Notes: a model not told the origin generated them from the sequence alone. A DNA stretch of 49,150 nucleotides from Clostridiales bacterium NK3B98 (GCA_000421005.1 ATWA01000014.1:1-49150), one strand, 5' to 3'; positions 41,167 to 48,888 are shown, numbered from the stretch's first letter. A program made the numbers and translations.

Positions 41167-42231
41167 ATGAAAGTAGAAAAGAAGGTCATTTCCAATCTGA
41201 ACAAGTGCTATGCCATGGCAGAGCTGGTGGACGGGGGAGAGCATAAATTCCTCGTGGCCGCTGAGAAGTACGATCCCTGCTATCTCTTTGCCGAGGACGG
41301 CACCTGTCTGGAAACTGTCTGGACCCAGCCCGGCGGTGTCATGACCATGGCTCAGGTGCCCGGCGTGGACGGACAGTTTTTGGCCACCCATAAGTTCTAC
41401 TCCCCCAACGACTCCAAGGATGCCAAAATCGTCATTGTCACCCACAAGGGCAAGGATGATTGGGAAGTGCGTACCCTGTGCGAGGCGCCCTTTGTCCATC
41501 GTTTCGGTATCCTGCGCAGAGGCGGGGCAAATTACCTGATCGTCTGCTGCCTCAAGACCGGACATGAGTACAAGAACGACTGGCGCTTCCCCGGTGCCTG
41601 CTTCGGCGCACGGCTGCCCGAGGATCTGAGCCAGTTCAATGAGCACAACCTGCTGCCGCTGGAGCTGCTGATGGATGATATGCTCCGCAACCACGGCTAT
41701 TGCAAGATCAACCGTGGCGGACACGAGGCGGCTGTGGTGGCCTGCGAGGAAGGCACCTTCATTTTCGATCCCCCCGCAGTGGTGGGCGCTGACTGGGAAA
41801 TCACCCAGGTGAGCAACATCCCCTCCAGCGATTCCGTCCTCATGGACTTTGACGGCGACGGCAAGCTGGAGCTGGGCTGCATCGCCCCCTTCCACGGCAA
41901 CTCCCTCACCATCTATCATTTGGACGAGTTTGACAACTACGTTCCCCAGTGGAAGTACGCCTGCCCGGAGCGTGAGACCGAGATGATCCACGCCACATGG
42001 GCGGATACCATTCTGGGCAAGCCCACATGGGTGGTCGGCTGGCGCAAGGGCACCCGCAATACCATCGCCATCACATGGGATGCCGAGGCGGGCGATTACC
42101 ACTGTGAGTTCATCGACAAGAATACCGGAGCTGCCAACGCCCTCCATTTTGTAAACAAGGACGGCAAGGACGTGGTGGTCTGCACCAACCGGGAAATTGA
42201 CGAAGTAGCGCTGTACACCATTACCGAGTAA
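41167..42231 (+). CDS. Unrecognised cytosolic beta-propeller-like protein in the ascorbate operon
   Basis: The 354-residue product has no signal peptide or membrane segment. Several units share the pattern Gly/Asp-rich turn then hydrophobic strand, for example HKFLVAAEKYD, GQFLATHKF, ANYLIVCCLK, HEAAVVACEEG, and GKDVVVCTNRE, suggesting five to seven propeller blades. A calcium-loop-like DFDGDGKLELG lies at 227-237, as in FG-GAP/VCBS repeats. GWRKGTRNTI at 291-300 is another conserved-looking stretch. ATG 41167 follows AGGAGGT. It lies between the two pentulose-phosphate epimerases, where UlaD would be expected functionally, but it is not related in fold to UlaD. No function can be assigned. 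Confidence 0.8.
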   Translation: MKVEKKVISNLNKCYAMAELVDGGEHKFLVAAEKYDPCYLFAEDGTCLETVWTQPGGVMTMAQVPGVDGQFLATHKFYSPNDSKDAKIVIVTHKGKDDWEVRTLCEAPFVHRFGILRRGGANYLIVCCLKTGHEYKNDWRFPGACFGARLPEDLSQFNEHNLLPLELLMDDMLRNHGYCKINRGGHEAAVVACEEGTFIFDPPAVVGADWEITQVSNIPSSDSVLMDFDGDGKLELGCIAPFHGNSLTIYHLDEFDNYVPQWKYACPERETEMIHATWADTILGKPTWVVGWRKGTRNTIAITWDAEAGDYHCEFIDKNTGAANALHFVNKDGKDVVVCTNREIDEVALYTITE

Positions 42232-42249
42232 GACAGGAGGCTATCTGCA

Positions 42250-42951
42250 ATGCTGGAAGAACTGAAGAAAAAGGTATATGAGGCCAATATGGAGCTGCCC
42301 CGCCGCAATCTGGTGACCTACACCTGGGGCAACGTCTCCGGAATCGACCGGGAGAAGGGGCTGTTCGTCATCAAGCCCTCCGGCGTGGAGTATGACGAGC
42401 TGAAGCCGGAGGATCTGGTGGTCATGGATCTGAAGGGCAACAAGGTGGAGGGCGACATGAACCCCTCCTCCGACACCAAGACCCATCTGGTGCTGTACAA
42501 CGCATTCCCGGAGATCGGCGGCATTGTCCACACCCACAGCCCCTACGCCGTGGGCTGGGCACAGGCAGGCGAGGACATCCCCTGCTACGGCACCACCCAT
42601 GCCGACTATTTCTATGGCCCCATTCCCTGCGCCAGTCATCTGACCCAGGAGGAGCTGGACGAGGATTATGAACTGAACACCGGCAAGATCATCGTGGAGG
42701 AATTCAAGGCACGGGGCATTGATCCCGTTGCGGTTCCCGCTGTCATCTGCCACAGCCACGGCCCCTTCACATGGGGCAAGGATGCCGCTCAGGCGGTCTA
42801 TCACGCTGTGGTTCTGGAAGAGGTGGCAAAGATGGCCATTTTCACCCGTCAGGTGAAGGCCTCCGCTCTGCCCGCCCCTCAGCGCATCCAGAACAAGCAC
42901 TATATGCGCAAGCACGGCCCCAACGCCTATTACGGACAGGCCAAGAAGTAA
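42250..42951 (+). CDS. ulaF: L-ribulose-5-phosphate 4-epimerase
   Basis: It converts L-ribulose-5-phosphate to D-xylulose-5-phosphate. The 233-residue class II aldolase-family product has TWGNVSGID, KPSGVEYDEL, the zinc motif GIVHTHSPYA and a later HSHGPFTWG with the third zinc histidine. AraD and UlaF cannot be told apart by sequence alone; the operon context argues for UlaF. ATG 42250 follows AGGAGG. 18 bp separate it from the propeller gene. Confidence 0.92.
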   Translation: MLEELKKKVYEANMELPRRNLVTYTWGNVSGIDREKGLFVIKPSGVEYDELKPEDLVVMDLKGNKVEGDMNPSSDTKTHLVLYNAFPEIGGIVHTHSPYAVGWAQAGEDIPCYGTTHADYFYGPIPCASHLTQEELDEDYELNTGKIIVEEFKARGIDPVAVPAVICHSHGPFTWGKDAAQAVYHAVVLEEVAKMAIFTRQVKASALPAPQRIQNKHYMRKHGPNAYYGQAKK

Positions 42952-42982
42952 TTTGTACATTCTATTGTAAAGGAGCAATATC

Positions 42983-43834
42983 ATGACTGCTGAACAGAAG
43001 AAAGCACTCAAGCTGCACGCTGTCGCCGTCCGTGAGGGCATCCTCACCGGCACCCACGGCGCCAAGGCAGGCCACCCCGGCGGCTCTCTGTCCTCCGCTG
43101 ACCTGTTCACCTACCTGTACTTCAAGGAGATGAACATTGACCCCGCCAACCCCAAGGGAGAAGACCGTGACCGTTTCGTCCTGTCCAAGGGACACACCGC
43201 TCCCGGCCTGTACGCCGCTCTGGCAGAGCGGGGCTTCTTCCCCAAGGAAGACCTGCCCACCCTGCGCCATGTGGGTTCCTACCTTCAGGGTCACCCCAAC
43301 ATGAACACCGTCCCCGGTGTGGATATGTCCACCGGCTCTCTGGGTCAGGGTATCTCCGCTGCTGTGGGTATGGCAAAGGGTGCCAAGTACCTGAACAAGG
43401 ATTTCCGCGTCTACACCCTGCTGGGTGACGGCGAGCTGGCCGAGGGTCAGGTCTGGGAGGCCACCATGTTTGCCGCCCACTATCATCTGGACAACCTGTG
43501 CATCATCGTGGACCTGAACGGCCTTCAGATCGACGGCCCCACCAGCGTGGTCATGAACACCGCCCCTGTGGACGAGAAGTTCGAGGCCTTTGGCTGCGAC
43601 GTGGTGGAGATCGAGGGCAACGATTTTGACGAGCTGGAGCACGGCTTCAAGAAGTTCCACAAGAACATCGGCAAGGGCAAGCCCACCGTCATTCTGATGC
43701 ACACCACCAAGGGCAAGGGCGTGTCCTACATGGAGAATCAGGTGGGCTGGCACGGCAAAGCCCCCAACGATGCAGAGTATGCACAGGGCATGGCAGAGCT
43801 GGCCGAGGCCCGCAAGCAGATCGAGGAGGCGTAA
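42983..43834 (+). CDS. Transketolase, N-terminal (thiamine-binding) subunit
   Basis: The 283-residue product is the N-terminal half of transketolase as a separate chain, as is common in anaerobes. It has AGHPGGSLSSAD, LSKGHTAPGLYA, STGSLGQGIS and the thiamine diphosphate motif GDGELAEGQVWEA ... VDLNGLQ. Together with the next gene it would feed D-xylulose-5-phosphate into the non-oxidative pentose phosphate pathway. ATG 42983 follows AAAGGAG. Confidence 0.95.
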   Translation: MTAEQKKALKLHAVAVREGILTGTHGAKAGHPGGSLSSADLFTYLYFKEMNIDPANPKGEDRDRFVLSKGHTAPGLYAALAERGFFPKEDLPTLRHVGSYLQGHPNMNTVPGVDMSTGSLGQGISAAVGMAKGAKYLNKDFRVYTLLGDGELAEGQVWEATMFAAHYHLDNLCIIVDLNGLQIDGPTSVVMNTAPVDEKFEAFGCDVVEIEGNDFDELEHGFKKFHKNIGKGKPTVILMHTTKGKGVSYMENQVGWHGKAPNDAEYAQGMAELAEARKQIEEA

Positions 43835-43837
43835 ATC

Positions 43838-44779
43838 ATGGCAGATGTGAAAAAAGTCGCAACCCGTCAGAGCTACGGTGAAGCCCTGAAAGAGCTGGGC
43901 GCCGTTCATGACAATCTGGTGGTTCTGGACGCCGACCTGGCCAACGCCACCAAGACCGATATCTTCAAGAAGGCCTATCCCGACCGCCATTTTGACTGCG
44001 GCATTGCCGAGGCCAATATGATGGACGTGGCCGCCGGTATGTCCACACTGGGTCTGGTACCCTTTGTGTCCACCTTCGCCATGTTCGCCGCCGGACGTGC
44101 CTTCGAGATGGTGCGCAACACCATCGGCTATCCCCACCTGAACGTGAAGATCGGTGCCACCCACGGCGGCATCTCCGTGGGCGAGGACGGCGCATCCCAT
44201 CAGTGCTGCGAGGACTTCGCCCTGATGCGCTCCATCCCCGGCATGACCATCATGAGCCCCTCCGACGATGTGGAGGCCCGTGCCATGGTGAAGGCGGCCT
44301 ATGAGATGGAAGGTCCTGTGTACCTGCGCTTCTGCCGTCTGGCTACCCCTGTCATCCATGAGGAAGGCTTTGACTTCAAGGTAGGCAAGGGCGAGGTTTT
44401 GGCTCAGGGCACCGATGTGGCCATTATCGCCAACGGCATTCTGGTTCCCGAGGCGCTGGACGCCGCCAAGGCGCTGGCAGAGGAGGGTATTTCCGCCCGG
44501 GTCATCAACATGGGCACCATCAAGCCTCTGGATGAGGAGATCGTCCTCAAGGCGGCCAAGGAGTGCGGCAAGATCGTCACCGTGGAGGAGCATTCCATCA
44601 TCGGCGGTCTGGGCGAGGCTGTGTGCAGCTGCGTGGCAGAGCATTGCCCCGTGCCCGTCAAGCGCATCGGTGTCAACGACGAGTTCGGTCATTCCGGTCC
44701 CGCTGTGGAGCTGCTGAAGCAGTTCGGTCTGTGTGCAGATAACATTGCCAAGCAGACAAAGGCGCTTCTGGGCAAGTAA
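43838..44779 (+). CDS. Transketolase, C-terminal subunit
   Basis: The 313-residue product is the pyrimidine-binding and C-terminal part of transketolase (VVLDADLANATKTD, HFDCGIAEANMMDVAAGMS, GATHGGISVGEDGASHQ, TVEEHSIIGGLGEAV). The catalytic glutamate that activates thiamine is probably in CGIAEANM. It starts three bases after the N-terminal gene and closes the operon, before a strong terminator. Confidence 0.95.
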   Translation: MADVKKVATRQSYGEALKELGAVHDNLVVLDADLANATKTDIFKKAYPDRHFDCGIAEANMMDVAAGMSTLGLVPFVSTFAMFAAGRAFEMVRNTIGYPHLNVKIGATHGGISVGEDGASHQCCEDFALMRSIPGMTIMSPSDDVEARAMVKAAYEMEGPVYLRFCRLATPVIHEEGFDFKVGKGEVLAQGTDVAIIANGILVPEALDAAKALAEEGISARVINMGTIKPLDEEIVLKAAKECGKIVTVEEHSIIGGLGEAVCSCVAEHCPVPVKRIGVNDEFGHSGPAVELLKQFGLCADNIAKQTKALLGK

Positions 44780-44799
44780 TCAGGACAGCATTCATCATC

Positions 44800-44830
44800 A
44801 AACCCCGGAGTGTATTTCACTCCGGGGTTT
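44800..44830 (+). terminator. Terminator of the ulaE-transketolase operon
   Basis: AACCCCGGAGTG pairs with CACTCCGGGGTT, followed by TTATAGG, so the T-run is short. Confidence 0.75.
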
Positions 44831-44871
44831 ATAGGGCAAAGGCGGCACGCCGCCGGATGGGAGAGACATTC

Positions 44872-45441
44872 ATGGCAGAGAAGAAGAATAAAGCGCTATA
44901 TACCGCCAGCTTCCTCTATGACAAGGAGACGCTGGACGACTTTGAACGGATGTATCTGGACAAAAAGACCATTACCATTCCCGTCCGCATCGTTCTGGGT
45001 GTCATCGGCGTGGCAGGCGCAGTCTATTTTGGACTCTCCCTGTATCATGAGGGCATCCACTTCGGCTGGGACTCTCTGGCGCTGGTGGGCTACCTGCTCA
45101 TCTGCTCCATTATGATTGTGCTGTCTGTCTCCCGGGGCAAAGCCCGCCCGGACGATACGCTGAAAAAGTATCGAAAGTATTACACCGACCGGCGCTGTTC
45201 CTTCCAGATTGACGAGGAAGGCATCGAAATGCACCTGGAAAAACAGAAGAATTACGCCCGGAGCAAATATCGGGAGATCTACGGCCTTTACGAGACGGAG
45301 TCCTGCTTCTACTTTGTCATCAAAGGAAAGGCGTACTACATTCTGCCCAAGCGGGCGGTAACAGGCGGCACGCTGGATGAGGTGCGGAAATATCTGGAGC
45401 GCAAGTGCCAGAAAAAATTCATGAAATACCCCACAGAATAA
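44872..45441 (+). CDS. YcxB-like membrane protein
   Basis: The 189-residue product has a cytosolic N-terminal strand region, two membrane segments (about 38-58 and 68-88) and a C-terminal YcxB-like domain (FQIDEEGIEMHLEKQKNYAR split by position about 112-131, then YREIYGLYETESCFYFVI). The family has no established role. ATG 44872 is preferred over an ATG five codons upstream because GGGAGAG precedes it. No clear promoter was seen; a GGCGG/CCGCC hairpin lies in the leader. Confidence 0.8.
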   Translation: MAEKKNKALYTASFLYDKETLDDFERMYLDKKTITIPVRIVLGVIGVAGAVYFGLSLYHEGIHFGWDSLALVGYLLICSIMIVLSVSRGKARPDDTLKKYRKYYTDRRCSFQIDEEGIEMHLEKQKNYARSKYREIYGLYETESCFYFVIKGKAYYILPKRAVTGGTLDEVRKYLERKCQKKFMKYPTE

Positions 45442-45447
45442 ACAAAT

Positions 45448-45484
45448 ACCGCATGAACGAGAAAAAACGTTCATGCGGTGTTTT
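45448..45484. terminator. Bidirectional terminator between the YcxB-like gene and the 6S RNA candidate
   Basis: ACCGCATGAACG pairs with CGTTCATGCGGT (45448-45459 with 45468-45479), with TTTT on the plus side and ATTTGTTTATT on the minus side. Confidence 0.8.
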
Positions 45485-45494
45485 GCTATCTCAG

Positions 45495-45700
45495 GTATTC
45501 GGTACCCCGCTCTGGCCGTGTGACCAGCTTCAAAACCTGCACCGAAGGGCAGGTGGGATGCTTCCGAACGACTTTACTGCTACCAGCTTCCGGCGCAAAA
45601 TGCGCGGGGAGGTCTGCAAACCATCGTCCGAGCTGTGCGTCCCGTTTAAGAAATGTGGGTTTCAACGCCAGCCATCACGCACCGAGCAGGGCAATATGAA
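45495..45700 (-). ncRNA. ssrS: Probable 6S RNA
   Basis: No coding frame is present. Read on the minus strand, CCCTGCTC (45691-45684) pairs with GAGCGGGG (45512-45505), extended by CGTG/CACG pairs, so 187 nt are closed by their own ends. Inside, a large unpaired region is followed by a rod: GGGA/TCCC, GCT/AGC, CGGACGA/TCGTTCG, ACC/GGT and GCGC-ATTTT-GCGC at the tip. A small ACCTGC-TTCG-GCAGGT hairpin lies on the 3' side of the bubble. Closing stem, central bubble and long apical stem, with length near 190 nt, are the 6S RNA architecture, which mimics an open promoter and binds RNA polymerase. G-U pairs and the TTCG loop favour this strand. Confidence 0.62.
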
Positions 45701-45726
45701 CAGGGAATCACAGAGGGGAAAACGGG

Positions 45727-46035
45727 TTATTCCCCGTCCTCTTCTTCGTCTTCGAACAGAGACTCCATAAACAGGTCATAAACCGTGTTGAGCTCCTGTT
45801 CGTCGTCTATGGTGACCAGCTCCTCTTCCTCGCCGTTGTCAGAGACAACCTTCAGGATAATCATGCCATAGTCATCGTTGTCCTCCGCAGTCTCCGCCTC
45901 TTCCTCAGGAATGGCGGGGAAGAAGGACATATAGACAGAACCGTTATACTCTATGGTATCCAGATACTCCAGTTCAATCTCATTCCCATCCTCATCTGTG
46001 AGGGTGATAAAGGTGCTCTCAAAGGACTCATCCAT
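45727..46035 (-). CDS. DUF1292 (YrzB-like) acidic protein
   Basis: The 102-residue product (TFITLTDEDGNEIELEYLDT split by position about 8-27, YMSFFPAIPEEEAE, ILKVVSDNGEEEELVTIDDE split, NTVYDLFMESLFEDEEED) is a DUF1292 protein, usually encoded with ireB and ruvX. Here it is alone, next to the 6S RNA candidate. It is strongly acidic. The start is uncertain: ATG 46035 is chosen, but a GTG three codons upstream is possible. Function is unknown. Confidence 0.88.
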   Translation of the reverse strand: MDESFESTFITLTDEDGNEIELEYLDTIEYNGSVYMSFFPAIPEEEAETAEDNDDYGMIILKVVSDNGEEEELVTIDDEQELNTVYDLFMESLFEDEEEDGE

Positions 46036-46066
46036 CAGTCTCACCAGCCTTTTCTAATCTGGCAAT

Positions 46067-46095
46067 ATTGTACCTGAATGATAGGGAAAAAGCAA
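46067..46095 (-). promoter_or_regulatory. Promoter of the DUF1292 gene
   Basis: Minus-strand TTGCTT (46095-46090) and TACAAT (46072-46067), spacing 17 bp, about 32 bp before the start. Confidence 0.65.
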
Positions 46096-46186
46096 GGGGC
46101 AAAGGAATGTTTTCACTGATATTTTACAAATAACTTTTTCCTGAATTGTTCTGAGAATCTTATACTGGCATCGTCTGACCAGACGG

Positions 46187-46534
46187 TCAGGAGCCCAGAT
46201 CTTCCAACAGTGCGGCAAGCTCCTGCTGATCCTCCACCTGGATTCCCAGCTCCAGTGCGGCACGGTCTGAACGGGGCAGGAGGCGGGTAGACAATCCGGT
46301 GTCGCTGCGCTGACCGTCTCCCCAGTAAATCCAAACCTCCCCTTCTTCGCTTCGCACCTGACAGGGCATGACGGCGTTTTTACCGGGAAGCTGAATCTGA
46401 GCGGTGACGGTGTCCGACACAGGCACCGGAGCATCCCCAAAATGAGAAAATGCCATTGCGCTGAAAGCAGCCGTAGAGCAGAACAGGGCAAGGGAAAAGG
46501 CGATGAGCAAAATATACGCACGATTGTACCGCAT
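46187..46534 (-). CDS. Small membrane-anchored or secreted hypothetical protein
   Basis: The 115-residue product has an N-terminal hydrophobic segment (about 7-29, YILLIAFSLALFCSTAAFSA split by position) that may be a signal peptide or anchor, then about 85 exposed residues with no recognised domain. ATG 46534 follows GGAGGTG. A hairpin (CTGACC/GGTCAG) starts at the stop codon. It lies 92 bp downstream of the patatin-like gene and may be co-transcribed with it. Confidence 0.6.
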   Translation of the reverse strand: MRYNRAYILLIAFSLALFCSTAAFSAMAFSHFGDAPVPVSDTVTAQIQLPGKNAVMPCQVRSEEGEVWIYWGDGQRSDTGLSTRLLPRSDRAALELGIQVEDQQELAALLEDLGS

Positions 46535-46626
46535 GGGACGCACCTCCATTTCTGTCAGTGTTCCCCGGTTCCCCGCCCTTTATTCATAATCTATGCAGCA
46601 GCAGGAGGAAATGTACCTCGGAAGCC

Positions 46627-47475
46627 TTAATCGTTCAGAAATTCGGCGATCCGGGCAGCGTCCCGGTAGCCCTTCTGATTCAGCCGGTTCAGCTTGTCTG
46701 TGTCCCGGCAGAGGGTGGTGACCCCGCAGGTGTCATCCGGTGCCACGATGAGCAGCTTCCCCTGCTTTGCGTACTCCTTTGCCTCCGCCACCTGACGGTT
46801 GTAAATCTGCGAGCGATGCTCCAGCGCAGCGGCGGCGGCAGGGTACTTTCTCCGAAAGCGGGCGGCGTTTTTCCGGTCCTTTTTGTCGGTGCGAACGTAG
46901 GACTCAGGCAGAGATAAAATAAGTACAACCTTGTCGCAGCCCCACTCAAAGGCCTTGCCAATGGGAACGGGGTCAGACAGAGCGCCGTCATAGTAGGGAA
47001 CTCCGTCTACCTCATAGGGCTTGCAGACCACCGGAAGGGAGGAGGATGCCTTAAATACGTCGTAGCGGTCCTCCTGCATATCCTGCTTGTAGAAGTAGTG
47101 GGGCAGTCCGGTGTGGGCATCCGTGGCAACTACCATCAAATCCATGGGATTGCGGGTAAAAGCGCCGAAGTCCAGCGCCGCCTCACCGCCCCGGTTGCTC
47201 AGTGTGCCATAGACATAATCCAAATTCAGCAGGGAACCTTTCCGCAGCAGGTTGCCCACGCTTAAGTATTCCCTGCGCCGGGCATAGACGGTATAGAAGG
47301 GGACGTTTCTCCCTGCCTGACCGGAGATGAAGGAGGCCAGATTGCCGCTGCCGGCGGATACACCGATTCCCAAGTCGAAGGTCAGCCCTTCCTCCAGACA
47401 CCGATCCAGCACCCCGGCTGCGTAAACCGCACGAAGCCCGCCGCCTACATCAATAATCCCGGTTTTCCCACTCAT
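46627..47475 (-). CDS. Patatin-like phospholipase
   Basis: The 282-residue product has the patatin signatures: oxyanion loop DVGGGLRAVY (9-18), nucleophile Ser40 in GVSAGSGN and the Asp163 in YYDGALSDP, forming the Ser-Asp dyad. These enzymes hydrolyse acyl esters of lipids; cytosolic location is likely since no signal peptide is seen. ATG 47475 is preferred over ATG 47481 because GGGGGG then lies eight bases upstream. An open frame continues far upstream but only as the antisense shadow of guaA. Confidence 0.9.
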   Translation of the reverse strand: MSGKTGIIDVGGGLRAVYAAGVLDRCLEEGLTFDLGIGVSAGSGNLASFISGQAGRNVPFYTVYARRREYLSVGNLLRKGSLLNLDYVYGTLSNRGGEAALDFGAFTRNPMDLMVVATDAHTGLPHYFYKQDMQEDRYDVFKASSSLPVVCKPYEVDGVPYYDGALSDPVPIGKAFEWGCDKVVLILSLPESYVRTDKKDRKNAARFRRKYPAAAAALEHRSQIYNRQVAEAKEYAKQGKLLIVAPDDTCGVTTLCRDTDKLNRLNQKGYRDAARIAEFLND

Positions 47476-47527
47476 TGCCATTGCCCCCCAGTTACGCAAG
47501 ATGATTAAACGTTTCAAACCAATGAAT

Positions 47528-47556
47528 AAAATACCCCATTTGATTCCAAAAAGCAA
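47528..47556 (-). promoter_or_regulatory. Promoter of the patatin-like gene
   Basis: Minus-strand TTGCTT (47556-47551) and TATTTT (47533-47528), spacing 17 bp. Confidence 0.5.
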
Positions 47557-47668
47557 GAGAGAATTACCATCAGGACACAATGCAATGGAAAGACGACGAA
47601 AACGGCTGCATTTCACGGGGTAAAACACAGCTTGTTTCACCAAAATGGAACCAACCCATGTTTTTTCC

Positions 47669-47697
47669 TTGCGTGTGGGAGGGGTTGTGCATATAAT
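47669..47697 (+). promoter_or_regulatory. guaA promoter
   Basis: TTGCGT (47669-47674) and TATAAT (47692-47697), spacing 17 bp. The leader of about 57 nt is too short for a purine riboswitch and none was seen. Confidence 0.7.
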
Positions 47698-47760
47698 GGT
47701 AATCAGCAATTTGACAGTAAAGCCCAACAAACGACACAACGGCGATGAGGAGGAACTACG

Positions 47761-48750
47761 ATGGCAGATAACAAACGTCCTGAAAGCATGGCACGAATCA
47801 ACACGCCGGAACGGGCGCAGCAGTTTATTGACCAGCAGATCGCCCAGCTCCGGGCACAGATCGGCAGCCGCAAGGTGCTGCTGGCGCTCTCCGGTGGTGT
47901 GGATTCCTCGGTGGTTGCGGCGCTGCTGATTCAGGCAGTAGGCAAGCAGCTTGTATGCGTCCATGTGAACCATGGCCTGCTGCGCAAGGGCGAGCCGGAG
48001 CAGGTGGTGGAGGTGTTCCGCAACCAGATGGACGCCAATCTCATCTATGTGGACGCAGTAGACCGTTTTCTGGACAAGCTGGCAGGCGTCTCCGACCCGG
48101 AGTCCAAACGCAAGATCATTGGCGCTGAATTTATCCGTGTCTTTGAGGAAGAAGCCCGCAAGCTGGACGGCATTGACTTTTTGGCACAGGGCACCATCTA
48201 TCCCGACATCATTGAGAGCGACCCGAAGAAGGCAGTCAAGGCCCATCACAACGTGGGCGGCCTTCCGGAGGATTTGAAGTTCGAGCTGGTGGAGCCGGTG
48301 AAATTCCTGTTCAAGGACGAAGTGCGTGTGGTAGGCAAGCAGCTGGGCCTGCCGGACAATATGGTCTACCGTCAGCCCTTCCCCGGCCCCGGTCTGGGGG
48401 TGCGCTGCCTCGGTGCTATCACCCGTGACCGTCTGGAAGCCCTTCGGGAGTCCGACGCCATTCTCCGGGAGGAGTTTGACGCTGCCGGTCTCACCGGAAA
48501 GGTGTGGCAGTTCTTCACCGTGGTGCCTGACTTCCGCTCCACCGGCGTGAAGGACGGAAAGCGTGCCTTTGACTGGCCTGTGATTATCCGTGCGGTAAAC
48601 ACGGTGGATGCCATGACCGCCACCGTTCCCCAGCTCCCCTGGGAGGTGCTGGAAAAGGTCACCAGCCGCATTCTCAGCGAAGTGGACGGCGTTTGCCGGG
48701 TGCTGTACGATCTGAGCCCGAAGCCGGTGGCGACGATCGAGTGGGAGTAA
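47761..48750 (+). CDS. guaA: GMP synthase, ATP-pyrophosphatase subunit only
   Basis: It converts XMP to GMP. The 329-residue product has the P-loop-like SGGVDSS (44-50), NHGLLRKGEPEQV, the FPGPGLGVR segment and the terminal PVATIEWE, all from the ATP-PPase and dimerisation domains. The N-terminal class I glutamine amidotransferase domain (about 190 residues, Cys-His-Glu triad) of ordinary GuaA is absent. The promoter 64 bp upstream leaves no room for it. It must use free ammonia or a separate glutaminase subunit, as in archaea. ATG 47761 follows AGGAGG. Confidence 0.94.
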   Translation: MADNKRPESMARINTPERAQQFIDQQIAQLRAQIGSRKVLLALSGGVDSSVVAALLIQAVGKQLVCVHVNHGLLRKGEPEQVVEVFRNQMDANLIYVDAVDRFLDKLAGVSDPESKRKIIGAEFIRVFEEEARKLDGIDFLAQGTIYPDIIESDPKKAVKAHHNVGGLPEDLKFELVEPVKFLFKDEVRVVGKQLGLPDNMVYRQPFPGPGLGVRCLGAITRDRLEALRESDAILREEFDAAGLTGKVWQFFTVVPDFRSTGVKDGKRAFDWPVIIRAVNTVDAMTATVPQLPWEVLEKVTSRILSEVDGVCRVLYDLSPKPVATIEWE

Positions 48751-48830
48751 TCCACGCTCCCCGAAAAGCCTTGAAACGCCTCGTTTTTCCAGCTTCAAGG
48801 CCGACTGTGGCAACGATTTGGCAACAAAAC
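48731..48830. other. Candidate integration site at the guaA 3' end
   Basis: The last 20 bases of guaA (to 48750, encoding TIEWE and stop) are a known insertion target of guaA-specific integrases. Directly after it are an inverted repeat GCCTTGAA/TTCAAGGC (48768-48775 with 48794-48801) and two TGGCAAC words 11 bp apart (48808-48814, 48819-48825), a spacing typical of integrase binding sites. The other element end and integrase are not in the window. Confidence 0.4.
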
Positions 48831-48843
48831 TGCATGTTTCATC

Positions 48844-48888
48844 AAAAAGAGCTAACTGATTTTGATTCGATCAGTTAGCTCTTTTTTT
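48844..48888. terminator. Bidirectional terminator after guaA
   Basis: AAAAAGAGCTAACTGAT pairs with ATCAGTTAGCTCTTTTT, flanked by A and T runs. The stop codon of the converging truncated gene lies in its T-run. Confidence 0.9.

Noticed and set aside
45727-45760. GGGGAA/TTCCCC hairpin at the DUF1292 stop as a plus-strand terminator
   Set aside because: It lacks a T-run and overlaps coding sequence; no plus-strand transcript is expected to end there.
47482-48813. Minus-strand in-frame extension that would make the patatin-like protein 728 residues long
   Set aside because: The extra part is antisense to guaA and crosses two promoters; the patatin domain begins normally at 47475 with a good ribosome site.
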